A stretch of 32,322 nt of DNA, from assembly GCA_014324065.1 (NCBI GenBank), contig JACOMV010000032.1, positions 1-32,322 of the forward strand. Direction: 5' to 3'. The notes below the pieces were generated by a model, which did not search any database, was not told the origin of the DNA, and saw only the letters and a list, made by a program, of their open reading frames with translations. Shown here in pieces: positions 24,432-32,259 of this stretch (the first letter of the stretch is position 1; each line of letters starts with the position of its first letter). Source of the stretch: Hormoscilla sp. SP12CHS1. GTDB taxonomy: Bacteria; Cyanobacteriota; Cyanobacteriia; Cyanobacteriales; Desertifilaceae. Both the position numbers and the translations under genes were made by a program.

Positions 24432-24851
24432 AATATCTCCAGCGGACTTGATTTATCGGGCGATCGCCCCTAAACCAATTGAAAAAGAATTTTGAATTCC
24501 GCGCAGCGGCACTAGGCACCGCCCACCCTACCAATTATAGCTGCTGGAGATATGATTCCCTCGTTCCCAGGGAGACCCTGGGAACGAGCAATCTGAGGCT
24601 CTGCCTCTTGTGAGCTTGTGATTTCTGGGACTCCTATGTGCTCCGCCGTCGAGGCCAGGAGGCAGAGCCTCAACGGAACGTGACCAGGGAGACAACTCGT
24701 TCCCACGGATCAGCCTGGGAACGAGGGGCCCGGCTACATGAAAAGAATTTTGAATTCCGCGCAGCGGCACTAGGCACCGCCCACCCTACCAATTATAGCT
24801 GCTGGAGATATGATTGGAAAATGGCAGCGATGAATTGAAGGAGTCAGAATT
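24432..24851. repeat. Repeat block with perfect 75-bp direct repeats
   Basis: Bases 24483-24557 recur exactly at 24741-24815, 258 bases apart. Both copies contain AAAAGAATTTTGAATTCCGC and a family E repeat. Between them lie two family C palindromes (24560-24589 and 24691-24726), plus GGCTCTGCCTC at about 24598 and GAGGCAGAGCC at about 24657, which pair. No gene is seen. The second copy ends 37 bases before the moaE start, which has AAGGAG at 24837-24842. Confidence 0.9.
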
Positions 24852-25328
24852 GTGCTCATAGCCCCCAGTCAACCGCAAATAAAAGATAGTTTTGCCATTA
24901 CTTTTGCCCCCTTGTCCTTAGAGGAAGTCTACGCCTTGGCAGACGAGCGAGCCAACGGGGCGGTAGTAGTGATGAGTGGCACGGTACGGAATCAGACGGA
25001 TGGTAAGCCCGTGGTAGCCTTAGAGTATCAGGCTTACGAACCAATGGCAATTCAGATATTTCGTAACATTGCGGCCCAGATTCGTCATCAATGGCCTGAT
25101 GTGAATCGGGTGGCGATCCACCATCGCACTGGACGCTTGCAGCAAGGGGAAATTAGCGTCCTGGTAGCTGTGGGTTGTCCCCATCGGGCAGAAGCTTTTG
25201 CAGCTTGCCAGTACGCGATCGATACCCTGAAGCACAATGCCCCCATCTGGAAAAAGGAACATTGGGCCGATGGTTCCAGCAGTTGGGTGAGTATTGGAGC
25301 TTGTGAAGCGGTTAGTGCTAATTGCTAG
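24852..25328 (+). CDS. moaE: Molybdopterin synthase catalytic subunit MoaE
   Basis: The 158-residue protein is a full-length MoaE. It has 'NGAVVVMSGTVRNQTDGKPV', 'ALEYQAYEPMA', 'VAIHHRTGRLQQGEISVLVA', 'CPHRAEAFAACQYAIDTLK' and the catalytic 'KHNAPIWKKEHW' with its two lysines. With MoaD it places the dithiolene sulfurs on precursor Z to make molybdopterin. GTG 24852 is chosen as start because AAGGAG lies nine bases upstream (24837-24842), and no better ATG gives the N-terminal strand. No other moa gene is nearby. The gene is intact and sits directly behind the repeat block. Confidence 0.93.
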   Translation: MLIAPSQPQIKDSFAITFAPLSLEEVYALADERANGAVVVMSGTVRNQTDGKPVVALEYQAYEPMAIQIFRNIAAQIRHQWPDVNRVAIHHRTGRLQQGEISVLVAVGCPHRAEAFAACQYAIDTLKHNAPIWKKEHWADGSSSWVSIGACEAVSANC

Positions 25329-25486
25329 TTTCAATAGTCCGGACCCTTTTGAGAATAATTTTTATAATTCACTATGTAACATATCCAGTCCGATTTTGTA
25401 TATATTACAATAGCCAGTTGAAAAGGGAGTTTGTCTCCAAGCTATCCACCCTGTCGAGTGTTGTAGTAAACCAAATCGGGTGTGGC

Positions 25487-25759
25487 TCAACAATAAAGCT
25501 TATCCTCAAACAGGTCTTCACAAGTAACTTGGATGACATCCTTTAGTCCCAGGCTTTCCAAGTAGAAGATCCACCCTTGGGGAGTATTTTCGACTTCTAT
25601 AAGACCCAGGGCCCTGGCCACGTCGGCTATCCAGGGAACGGTGGAGATCCTATATCCCTGCCAATTTACTCCTACGGATAGCCATTCAGGTACAGCGCCT
25701 TCGTCAAACTGGGTTGACAGTTTGTAGCTAGCCCGGAAACAATAGATTTGGCTGTTCAT
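25487..25759 (-). CDS. Hypothetical protein
   Basis: The 90-residue protein begins 'MNSQIYCFRASYKLSTQFDE' and is globular, with 'WLSVGVNWQGYRISTVPWIA' and 'GWIFYLESLGLKDVIQV'. It has no signal peptide, membrane helix or motif I recognise. It begins nine bases behind the end of an ABC-transporter remnant in the same direction, so it was probably the downstream gene of that operon. The codon use looks ordinary and the frame is closed, so it may still be expressed. No function can be assigned. Confidence 0.6.
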   Translation of the reverse strand: MNSQIYCFRASYKLSTQFDEGAVPEWLSVGVNWQGYRISTVPWIADVARALGLIEVENTPQGWIFYLESLGLKDVIQVTCEDLFEDKLYC

Positions 25760-25768
25760 GGTTAATTG

Positions 25769-26060
25769 TTAGCTATTAGCAATACTCTCTTGGAGATTGT
25801 AGCTAGAAGCCTGTAAGCGAAACATCCGCGCATAGAGGCCATCATTGGCCATCAGTTGAGCGCGATCGCCCACTTCGACAATGGGACTATTATCTAGCAC
25901 GACAATGCGATCGGCCAATAGGAAGACTGACAAAGAAAGTCATTTTTACCCGAGTTAGCTAGCGAAAGTTCTGAAACAATTGATATTCGGCTAAGGCATC
26001 ATAAGCGGCGGTGGGTTCGTCTAAAAGGATATCCATACCATTACGATCGCCTGACGGTCG
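25769..26060 (-). pseudogene. ABC exporter nucleotide-binding domain, C-terminal remnant
   Basis: Frames on the minus strand read 'MDILLDEPTAAYDALAEYQL' and 'FQNFR' (Walker B and D-loop), then after a shift 'ADRIVVLDNSPIVEVGDRAQ' and 'LMANDGLYARMFRLQASSYN', the usual end of an ABC exporter ATPase (H-loop side and C-terminus). The Walker A, signature motif and the membrane domain are missing, and a stop plus frameshift at about 25940-25980 break it. It ends with TAA at 25769-25771, just before the hypothetical gene. It is a dead fragment. Confidence 0.8.
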
Positions 26061-26067
26061 AGGTCAG

Positions 26068-26141
26068 CATGGTTGTGGGGGATGAGATATGCCCAACCTG
26101 ACCCAAGGGTAAACCCTTGGGTCAGGACTATGTCAACCATG
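26068..26141. other. Nested inverted repeat with perfect 13-bp hairpin
   Basis: CCTGACCCAAGGG and CCCTTGGGTCAGG pair perfectly around TAAA (26097-26126). Outer arms CATGGTTG (26068-26075) and CAACCATG (26134-26141) extend it. No T-run follows, so it is not a classical terminator. It could be a small non-autonomous repeat or a transcription boundary between the ABC remnant and the cyclase gene. Confidence 0.65.
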
Positions 26142-26204
26142 TTGTCAATGGTGCCAAAGAAAGTGGTTTGCCTGATGATTGTATCCAGAATTGTACAATA
26201 TAAA

Positions 26205-26915
26205 TTAGGGAATCAAGGCCAATACTGATACAGGTGTTCCCGAACCCCCCCGGAGACGGAGAACGCCAATTACTAATGTAGCACCTGTAGGAGGCAGGCG
26301 CTCGAGGTTGGTCAAATTTTCCAGGACAATTTTATGCTCTCGAAGTACTAGCTTATTAATAGAGAAGGTGCTGTCTACTGCGGGGTCTACTCCGTGGGTG
26401 TCAATTCCAACTCCGGCAATGCCTCGTTCTGCTAGCATAAAGCAGGTGGCTTCAGTCCCGAATCCGGGAAATTGCGGCAAAAATGCTCCGGCATCGCCCC
26501 ACTTGTTTTGCCAACCCGTGTATAATAGGACAATACTGCCGACGGGGATGCGATCGTCGTGCTTTGCTTCCCAACTGAGAATGTCATCTTTGGTTAAGGC
26601 ATAATCGGGATTGGCAGCAGTGCGATCGCAGATATCGATCGCCACAGATGGGACAACCAGCGATCGGGCGGGATAGCGATCGATTCCGGGACCATCGGGA
26701 TAAAAACTCTTGGGTGCATTCATGTGAGTGCCGCTATGTTCTCCCATGGAGAAGCGGCGCAGATAGTAACCATCTTGGTTTAACTCAGCGACTGACTCAA
26801 ATTCAACGGGGGGATCCCCTGGCCATCGGGGAATGTTGGGGTCGATAATATGGCTGAGGTCTATTACCTGAGAGTAACTGATGGTTTCGATACTGTTGGA
26901 GTTGGAGTTCATCAC
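26205..26915 (-). CDS. Cyclase family protein (kynurenine formamidase-like metal hydrolase)
   Basis: The 236-residue protein has the cyclase-family layout: 'VIDLSHIIDPNIPRWPGDPP' at the N-terminus, the metal motif 'EHSGTHMNAPKSFYPDG', and 'ERGIAGVGIDTHGVDPA' in the C-terminal half. The HxGTHxDxP signature reads HSGTHMNAP, with Asn in place of the metal-binding Asp, so the usual metal site is altered. Family members hydrolyse N-formylkynurenine, cyclic amides or isatin, or have a carbonic-acid-ester role. The substrate here is unknown. It starts at ATG 26915, with a palindrome (ATGCTAACATATTAGCAT, 26955-26972) in the divergent gap before the next gene. Confidence 0.85.
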   Translation of the reverse strand: MMNSNSNSIETISYSQVIDLSHIIDPNIPRWPGDPPVEFESVAELNQDGYYLRRFSMGEHSGTHMNAPKSFYPDGPGIDRYPARSLVVPSVAIDICDRTAANPDYALTKDDILSWEAKHDDRIPVGSIVLLYTGWQNKWGDAGAFLPQFPGFGTEATCFMLAERGIAGVGIDTHGVDPAVDSTFSINKLVLREHKIVLENLTNLERLPPTGATLVIGVLRLRGGSGTPVSVLALIP

Positions 26916-27008
26916 GGTAATGGGTTGAGTTAGTTCACAATTGCTATCTAGATTATGCTAACATATTAGCATGGCGATGCAGATGATTGACAAGAAAAAA
27001 AACAGCCA

Positions 27009-28184
27009 ATGCAGGATATCAAGGAAGTAGTTGCCCAAGCTGCCCAGCACCTAACGGGGCAAGAAGATTTTCCCGGGGCCACAAGTTGGTATATAGGTAG
27101 CAAAGTTGTCAAAGCGGATATAATTGAGTTCTTGCAGGAGGCAGCTACTCGTTTTCCCCAGGTTAAGGTTTCCAGTAAGGATACCAAAGATTGGTTGATT
27201 GCTACGCTGTTAGAACATCCCCAACTATGGGATAGTTTTTTCCAGAGGTTTAACCAAGCTTTGGCCCTGCATCCTCCGGATGTAGAGTATATTTTGCAAT
27301 GTTCCCGAACTGAACGCAAGCGTTGGGAGTCGGAAGGAAAACTGCCTGTGGTGGGTTCTGATTCTGTGAGGAAGCATGGCCGGGATTTGGTTTTCTCTCT
27401 GTTCGATCTCAGGGCGATCGCCCGGCTGTCTCCAGAGGAGATTTCGGCTTGGCGCAGCACTCACGCACAGTTGCTGAAACGCTCTCGAAAAATAGGAGCA
27501 TATAAGGCCAAGGAAACCTTGGTAAAACATAACCGGGCTCGTTTAGAATTTGGTTTAACTTGGCAAGAACTGTGCGAACAATGGGAAATTCGAGATGCTG
27601 CTGCTGCACCAGTGCTGAAGCTAGCTTATTGGTGTGTCTGGGTTTCTCGGTGGGCGAAGGCATATCAGATCCGGGCTCATCGCGCTAGGAAATATGCTGA
27701 CCAGTATCGGGCTAAATCACAGGAATATTATCAACTGAAGCATGAAATTGTGAAAATTTTGGTGCGGTCTCCTTATGCCCAGTTAAGTTTTTATCGCCCC
27801 GATCGCCCTCATAAAATAATTTGGGACGATCGGGACTTTGATGATGAATATGATGAACCAGATCGCTTTTACGACCGACTCCGGGAACCAGTGCGTCAAA
27901 TTAAAGATTACTACTCTCTGTATTATTTAGCCGTCGCCTCCGATCGCATTCCCGATGTCGGGTTTTCTTTCCACACCCCCTATCCTATCGGGAAAAAGTT
28001 CTTGCCTTTTCCGAATAGTTTGCCGCAAGTAAAGCATTCCGAACAAGAAGGAATATTCCGGTTTGGGCGGGTGCTGTTTGATAAGGAAAAGATTACTCAC
28101 AGCGAAAAAATGACCTGTAAGCAAGCGGAATTTTATTTAGATTTATTGCGACATAAATATGCTGCCATTGAAAAGCTTAATTAA
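27009..28184 (+). CDS. Unrecognised 391-residue protein with HTH-like segment
   Basis: I do not recognise this family. The N-terminal 85 residues are acidic and helical. A segment 'SRTERKRWESEGKLPVVGS' followed by 'RKHGRDLVFSLFDLRAIARL' looks like a MerR/excisionase-style recognition element (a W-x-x-E-G-x-LP turn followed by a wing and helix). The middle is Lys/Arg-rich and helical ('KRSRKIGAYKAKETLVKHNR'). An Asp-rich stretch 'DDRDFDDEYDEPDRF' precedes a Tyr-rich region. There is no signal peptide or membrane helix. It is an intact long gene among pseudogenes, transcribed divergently from the cyclase gene. A DNA- or RNA-binding role is a guess from the basic middle. Confidence 0.75.
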   Translation: MQDIKEVVAQAAQHLTGQEDFPGATSWYIGSKVVKADIIEFLQEAATRFPQVKVSSKDTKDWLIATLLEHPQLWDSFFQRFNQALALHPPDVEYILQCSRTERKRWESEGKLPVVGSDSVRKHGRDLVFSLFDLRAIARLSPEEISAWRSTHAQLLKRSRKIGAYKAKETLVKHNRARLEFGLTWQELCEQWEIRDAAAAPVLKLAYWCVWVSRWAKAYQIRAHRARKYADQYRAKSQEYYQLKHEIVKILVRSPYAQLSFYRPDRPHKIIWDDRDFDDEYDEPDRFYDRLREPVRQIKDYYSLYYLAVASDRIPDVGFSFHTPYPIGKKFLPFPNSLPQVKHSEQEGIFRFGRVLFDKEKITHSEKMTCKQAEFYLDLLRHKYAAIEKLN

Positions 28185-28280
28185 TCTTTTTCTTCTCGGG
28201 AATTATGGCAGCATAAATTACCGGATTTTATGCAAGAGTGAAGTTCTAACATGCTGATTTCCTATTATTGTATAAGTTGC

Positions 28281-28631
28281 TTACTGGCGATCGAGTCCCT
28301 GTTCGATCCAGTTGATACATTCTTGTTCCAATAGGAACAGCTTGGGGGCGGCAATATTTCTCAAGCTGTCGGGGGGATAACGATCGTAAAAATATTTGCC
28401 GCATTGTTTGTAGATGATAATTAGATTGTGGCGATAGGTATATCGAGATTTGAAATCATCTACCTGACTGAGGACATCTGTATGGCGATCTAGATGTTCT
28501 TTAGCAATTTCAATCAAGCTAGCAATGCTACCGGAATAGATGCCAGCGGGATTTTCCGATTTATGGAATTTACCTTTATGTCCCAGATCGGATAGTAGCT
28601 TATAGGAGTAGATGGAGTAACCGTCCGCCAT
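28281..28631 (-). CDS. Hypothetical protein, possibly 5'-truncated
   Basis: The 116-residue frame starts 'MADGYSIYSYKLLSDLGHKG' and runs to 'ECINWIEQGLDRQ'. The frame stays open upstream of this ATG as 'SHRGHPIVSFVFG' until a stop near 28673. That segment looks like real protein sequence, so the true N-terminus may have been lost or an alternative start is used. The protein is basic, rich in Tyr and Lys, and has no motif I recognise. It is convergent with the 391-residue gene; TGCTGCCAT and ATGGCAGCA form an inverted pair in the gap. Confidence 0.5.
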   Translation of the reverse strand: MADGYSIYSYKLLSDLGHKGKFHKSENPAGIYSGSIASLIEIAKEHLDRHTDVLSQVDDFKSRYTYRHNLIIIYKQCGKYFYDRYPPDSLRNIAAPKLFLLEQECINWIEQGLDRQ

Positions 28632-28822
28632 GCCAAAGACAAAGGAGACGATCGGATGTCCCCGATGGGAAACTTAATTTTCGTAAATTAACCTATTCAT
28701 GGTGCTTTTTGTGGTATAATAACATCAGTTCGTAGTAATACCATTTGTCTTCGCTGTCAGCCCGCCGGGGGTTCAAACCCCCGACTAATAATATAATGTT
28801 CAAGTAATTGTAACATTGCAAG
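28632..28822. other. Gap with repeat-like sequence
   Basis: GGGGGTTCAAACCCCC (28767-28782) is a palindrome of the type seen as GTGGGTTAAAACCCAC at 23571. GTGGTATAATAACA near 28714 resembles a -10 box reading rightwards, but no gene begins after it on the plus strand. No gene is seen. Confidence 0.45.
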
Positions 28823-29212
28823 CTAAAAAGGATTGAGCAGCATAATGTTGCAACCCTCAAAATCTCGGATATTGCGCGTCACTAAAGTCAGTGCATGAAA
28901 TTGAGCGGTAGCAGCAATTATCATGTCTGCTTGAGAACGGGTTTTTCCCTGAGATTGTAATTGCCCTCTCAGTTGGCCAGCAAGCTTGGAGATCGGCGCA
29001 GTAACTGAAAAAATACTACAGCGAGAGTCGATAAATGTCTCAAACCAAGCTTTAATTCTCGGGTTAGGTTTCCAAGCTAGACCGTAGTAAATTTCCTCAA
29101 CAGTTATCGCACTAATAGCAATATCTGAAACACCTGCCGCCCAAGCTAGCACTTTCTGGTCAGGCAGAGGTCGTGCTAGTTCACTGATGATATTAGTATC
29201 ACAAAGAAACAT
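28823..29212 (-). CDS. PIN-domain ribonuclease toxin (VapC type)
   Basis: From ATG 29212 the protein is 'MFLCDTNIISELARPLPDQK', the typical VapC start. The longer frame adds six residues that overlap the antitoxin end and lack a clear ribosome binding site. Catalytic acids are in 'LCDTNIISE', 'ITVEEIYYGLAW', 'RSQADMIIAATAQ' and 'VTRNIRDF', so all PIN positions are filled. The length is about 129 residues, as usual. The start codon lies 14 bases inside the antitoxin gene, so the pair is translationally coupled. It is unrelated in detail to the PIN toxin at 18651-19082, so the two systems are not recent duplicates. Confidence 0.9.
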   Translation of the reverse strand: MFLCDTNIISELARPLPDQKVLAWAAGVSDIAISAITVEEIYYGLAWKPNPRIKAWFETFIDSRCSIFSVTAPISKLAGQLRGQLQSQGKTRSQADMIIAATAQFHALTLVTRNIRDFEGCNIMLLNPF

Positions 29213-29570
29213 CGTCAAGATTGTCAACAAAGGATAATGGTCTATTTTGGCGCGGCGGCACCTCTAGAGAATAATCCTCCTCAGCGCATAGACGACGCAA
29301 CTCGGCAAATTCATCCGCCAGTGAAGGTTTTTGACACTGCTGGTGCCAAAGCAAAAACTCTTGAAAGGTTTCGGCATCGACAACCGCCGCCACTAGCTGT
29401 TCTCGATCGTAGATAAGCTGCGGTTCTTGGTTTATAGAACGAATGAGTTCGGCAAACCGCTGTTGTGCTTCGGGAATCTCCCAGTTCAAGCTATTTCCTC
29501 CCAGATCCTCTACAAATTTTGCAGATTGTCTTATTTTACCCTTAAAATCATAATTATCACAGTCGTTCAT
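29199..29570 (-). CDS. Phd/YefM-like antitoxin of the second PIN toxin
   Basis: I choose ATG 29570 ('MNDCDNYDFKGK') over the GTG at 29609, which would overlap the start region of the divergent hydrolase. The conserved part is 'LNWEIPEAQQRFAELIRSIN' and 'QEPQLIYDREQLVAAVVDAE', which has the Phd/YefM beta-alpha pattern for DNA binding. The C-terminal 'DEFAELRRLCAEEDYSLEVP' would bind the toxin. The N-terminal 20 or so residues are variable. It is expected to repress the divergent or shared promoter with the toxin. The gene is intact and overlaps the toxin start. Confidence 0.82.
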   Translation of the reverse strand: MNDCDNYDFKGKIRQSAKFVEDLGGNSLNWEIPEAQQRFAELIRSINQEPQLIYDREQLVAAVVDAETFQEFLLWHQQCQKPSLADEFAELRRLCAEEDYSLEVPPRQNRPLSFVDNLDDVSL

Positions 29571-29617
29571 ATAAATTATCCCCGATCGACCAAATATATT
29601 TGTTACCACCGTTGTTT

Positions 29618-30496
29618 ATGTCGAGCAGTTTCTTACCCCCGGAAGTCACGCAACTGACTGAGTCTACTTCTATTACTCTGGCCCAAAGGATCCAGTGTCA
29701 GCCGATCGCCACTCCTCTGAACGATCGGCCAATTCCGACCGCCTACGTGCATGAGGGGAAAGGCAACACCCCGATTTTATTATTGCACGGTTTTGACAGT
29801 TCCGTGCTGGAATTCCGCCGCCTTCTCCCCCAACTGGCCCCTGCAAATGAAACTTGGGCGATCGACTTGTTAGGTTTCGGCTTTACAGAACGCATTCCGG
29901 GCATTACCTCAGAAACCATTAAAGCACATCTCTATGCTTGTTGGCAAAGTTCGATCGCTCGGCCAGTAATTTTGGTGGGGGTGTCCATGGGCGGTGCTGC
30001 TGCGATAGATTTTAGCATCTCTTACCCGGAAGCTGTCAAAAAGCTAGTGCTAATTGACAGTGCGGGCTTTGCTAAAGCCCCAGCAATGCAGGGATTTTGG
30101 TTGACTCCCTTGGTCTACCTGGCGGCGGAATTTCTGCGTCAGCCCAAGGTGCGCCAGCATGCCGGTCAAAAGGCTTACTATAATCGAAAGTTGGCTTCCT
30201 CTGATGCTAATTTATGTGCATTCCTACACCTGAAAATGCCCAATTGGCGTCAAAGTATGGTAGACTTCACTAAGACGGGTGGTTACGGCTTTTTGGCCGA
30301 TCGCATTTCGGAAGTTACGCAGGAGACCTTGATTTTGTGGGGAGACTCCGATAAGATTTTGGGAACCTCCGATGCGAAAAGGTTCCAGAAGGCGATCGGC
30401 GGTTCACAACTGATCTGGATCGAAAAGTGCGGTCACCTACCGCACCTGGAGAAGCCGGAAATTACTGCCCAACACATTCTCGCCTTCCGTGATTAA
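29618..30496 (+). CDS. Alpha/beta-fold hydrolase
   Basis: The 292-residue protein (ATG 29618 chosen over the upstream TTG) has the alpha/beta hydrolase core. 'PILLLHGFDSSVLEFRRLLP' is the oxyanion strand, 'WAIDLLGFGFTER' follows, Ser123 sits in the nucleophile elbow 'ILVGVSMGGAAAID', the Asp lies in 'LILWGDSDKILG', and the His in 'IEKCGHLPHLEKPE'. All three triad residues are present. It resembles the MhpC/epoxide hydrolase-like group widely present in cyanobacteria. The substrate is not predictable. A leader peptide is not evident, so it should be cytoplasmic. It is divergent from the toxin-antitoxin pair and followed by a repeat block. Confidence 0.88.
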   Translation: MSSSFLPPEVTQLTESTSITLAQRIQCQPIATPLNDRPIPTAYVHEGKGNTPILLLHGFDSSVLEFRRLLPQLAPANETWAIDLLGFGFTERIPGITSETIKAHLYACWQSSIARPVILVGVSMGGAAAIDFSISYPEAVKKLVLIDSAGFAKAPAMQGFWLTPLVYLAAEFLRQPKVRQHAGQKAYYNRKLASSDANLCAFLHLKMPNWRQSMVDFTKTGGYGFLADRISEVTQETLILWGDSDKILGTSDAKRFQKAIGGSQLIWIEKCGHLPHLEKPEITAQHILAFRD

Positions 30497-30756
30497 AAGG
30501 TTTGTACTAAAGTAGTAGGGTGGGGCACCGCCCACCAGCAGCGCCTGTGGTCTTTTTTTTCCAACTGGTTTTGACCACGGTTTGTACTAAAGTTTGTACT
30601 AAAGTTTGTGCTAAAGTTCATAGTAAGGACTAAAGTCCTTGCACTCCGGAAACACTTTAGTGTTTACTACGAACCCGGGAAACACTTTAGTGTTTACTAC
30701 GAACCCGGGAAACACTTTAGTGTTTACTACGAACCAACTAACAAGGTAAACAGAAA
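30497..30756. repeat. Tandem repeat block before the ROK gene
   Basis: The 12-base unit GTTTGTACTAAA occurs at 30500 and three more times from 30580 (last copy one base changed). A family E repeat lies at 30515-30536, a family D palindrome at 30620-30645, and then three copies of a 30-base unit, AAACACTTTAGTGTTTACTA plus CGAACCCGGG, run from 30650 to 30735. Its core AAACACT/AGTGTTT is palindromic. The last copy ends 21 bases before the ROK start codon, where AAGGTAAAC may serve as binding site. Confidence 0.9.
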
Positions 30757-31722
30757 ATGAATTCCAAGAATAAATTAATTCTCGCTCTCGACTTTGGAGG
30801 CACCAAACATGCAGCCGCGATCGTCCACAGCGGAGACAGAAAGTGGCAGAAAGGTCGCCGCGCCCTTTCTCCTCCCTTCGCTGGTGCTACCGTCGATCGC
30901 GAAATTATGCGATCGCTCATCCACCAGTTGCTGCAAGGAGAAAAACCAGGGGCGATCGGGGTAAGTTTTGGCGGACCGGTAGACGCCACCACGGGAACAG
31001 TACGGCTTTCCCATCACGCCCTGGGTTGGGAAAATACTCCCCTGCGGGAACTCTTAGAAACCGAATATGGCGCACCGGTCAGCGTAGACAATGACGCCAA
31101 TGTAGCAGCATTAGGAGAATATCGGTTTGGGGCGGGAAAGGGTTACGAGAGCATGTTTTATATTACCATCAGTACGGGTGTAGGAGGGGGATGGATTCTG
31201 AATGGACGCCCTTGGCGGGGTGCTGATGGCATGGCAGGAGAAATAGGTCATATAGTAGTCGATCCAGAAGGACCAAAATGCTTGTGTGGGAAGCGCGGAT
31301 GTGTGGAACGTTTCGCTTCGGGACCATATATTGCCCAAACAGCGCAGCAGTTCTTGCAGCAGCAACCACATCGAGGTGAATTATTGCGGAATTTGGCAGG
31401 AAATAATTTGTCAGATATCACTGCACAATTAGTCAGTCAAGCGGCAGCCCAAGGAGATAATCTAGCTAGTGAAGTATTAGAAGTAGCAGGATGGGCCCTA
31501 GGAGTAGGTATTGGGAATGTGGCGAATTTGATCAATCCTCAGCTTTTTGTGTTGGGGGGAGGCGTGACGAAAGCAGGGGCAAAGTTTTGGGAAGCAGTGC
31601 GTCGGGTTGCCCGGAAGACTGCTTTACCAGAAGTTAATTTTGAAATTGTTCCTGCTGCTTTGTCAGATGAAGCCCCGCTGTGGGGTGCGGTGGGATTGGC
31701 AGAAGATTTACTTGGTTCGTAG
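30757..31722 (+). CDS. ROK family sugar kinase (glucokinase-like)
   Basis: The 321-residue protein is a full ROK kinase. 'LALDFGGTKHAAAIV' is the ATP phosphate-binding start, 'IGVSFGGPVDATTG' the first sugar-side loop, 'VSVDNDANVAALGEYRFGAG' carries the catalytic Asp, 'ITISTGVGGGWILNG' the second phosphate loop, 'GEIGHIVVDPEGPKCLCGKR' and 'GCVERFASG' the zinc-binding CxCGxxGCxE signature. It should phosphorylate a hexose such as glucose in the cytoplasm. There is no N-terminal DNA-binding domain, so it is an enzyme rather than a ROK repressor. The gene is intact. Confidence 0.92.
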   Translation: MNSKNKLILALDFGGTKHAAAIVHSGDRKWQKGRRALSPPFAGATVDREIMRSLIHQLLQGEKPGAIGVSFGGPVDATTGTVRLSHHALGWENTPLRELLETEYGAPVSVDNDANVAALGEYRFGAGKGYESMFYITISTGVGGGWILNGRPWRGADGMAGEIGHIVVDPEGPKCLCGKRGCVERFASGPYIAQTAQQFLQQQPHRGELLRNLAGNNLSDITAQLVSQAAAQGDNLASEVLEVAGWALGVGIGNVANLINPQLFVLGGGVTKAGAKFWEAVRRVARKTALPEVNFEIVPAALSDEAPLWGAVGLAEDLLGS

Positions 31723-31776
31723 CAAGACACCGTTTGCTCTATACTATAATTACAGCAACTAATTCACGGGATTCCT

Positions 31777-32259
31777 ATGACACAAATAATCCAGGCAAAT
31801 ACATTAACATTACACGATGTTAAGGAAAAGTTTAGCATCCAGCTTATTGATGACGAAGATTTTTTCTCCGAATGGCAATATAATTTGCCACAGGTGACTG
31901 AGGCGGAAAAAGAATGGCTCGATCGGATGAAAGCAGATTTCCTTTCTCTAGAAGAGTACCCATTCCACGAAGAAATTGTCAAGCTGGCTGTCTTGGGCCC
32001 TTTGCTGTCCTTAGCAGGTTTATTTGGTCATCCTTTTCATCCGGAGGTTGAGGTAAAAGTTGAGACAGAAGATGAGGAAGAAGTTATACGCGGAAGTATT
32101 GATGTGTTGATTTTACGGCAAAATTTTTGGGTGACATTAATAGAGGCTAAAAATCAACAGTTTAGTCTGGTGAAAGCTTTACCGCAAGCTTTGTTTTATA
32201 TGATGAAAAATCCTCATCCTGAGAAACCCACCTTTGGCTTGATGGTGCGATTCGTTTAG
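31777..32259 (+). CDS. PD-(D/E)XK-like protein, probably C-terminally truncated
   Basis: The 160-residue protein resembles small cyanobacterial proteins often labelled restriction endonuclease subunit R-like. 'MTQIIQANTLTLHDVKEKFS', then the motif 'VIRGSIDVLILRQNFWVTLI' plus 'EAKNQQFSLVKALPQAL' gives the D...(E)AK core of a PD-(D/E)XK fold: Asp in RGSIDVL, Glu and Lys in IEAK. At the end 'KPTFGLM' should lead to a strand such as 'nGdrFvFlkL' and about 40 more residues; here the frame stops with 'VRFV'. A short deletion at about 32240-32255 is likely, though the core is complete. It starts 54 bases behind the ROK gene, possibly cotranscribed. Confidence 0.65.
   Translation: MTQIIQANTLTLHDVKEKFSIQLIDDEDFFSEWQYNLPQVTEAEKEWLDRMKADFLSLEEYPFHEEIVKLAVLGPLLSLAGLFGHPFHPEVEVKVETEDEEEVIRGSIDVLILRQNFWVTLIEAKNQQFSLVKALPQALFYMMKNPHPEKPTFGLMVRFV

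Noticed and set aside
28761-28785. GGGGGTTCAAACCCCC as a tRNA T-arm
   Set aside because: No acceptor, D or anticodon stems can be built around it; it is a palindromic repeat like the GGGTTAAAACCC ones at 23571.
30650-30735. Three 30-bp repeats as a CRISPR array
   Set aside because: The units are directly adjacent with no spacers, each is palindromic inside, and no cas genes are present.
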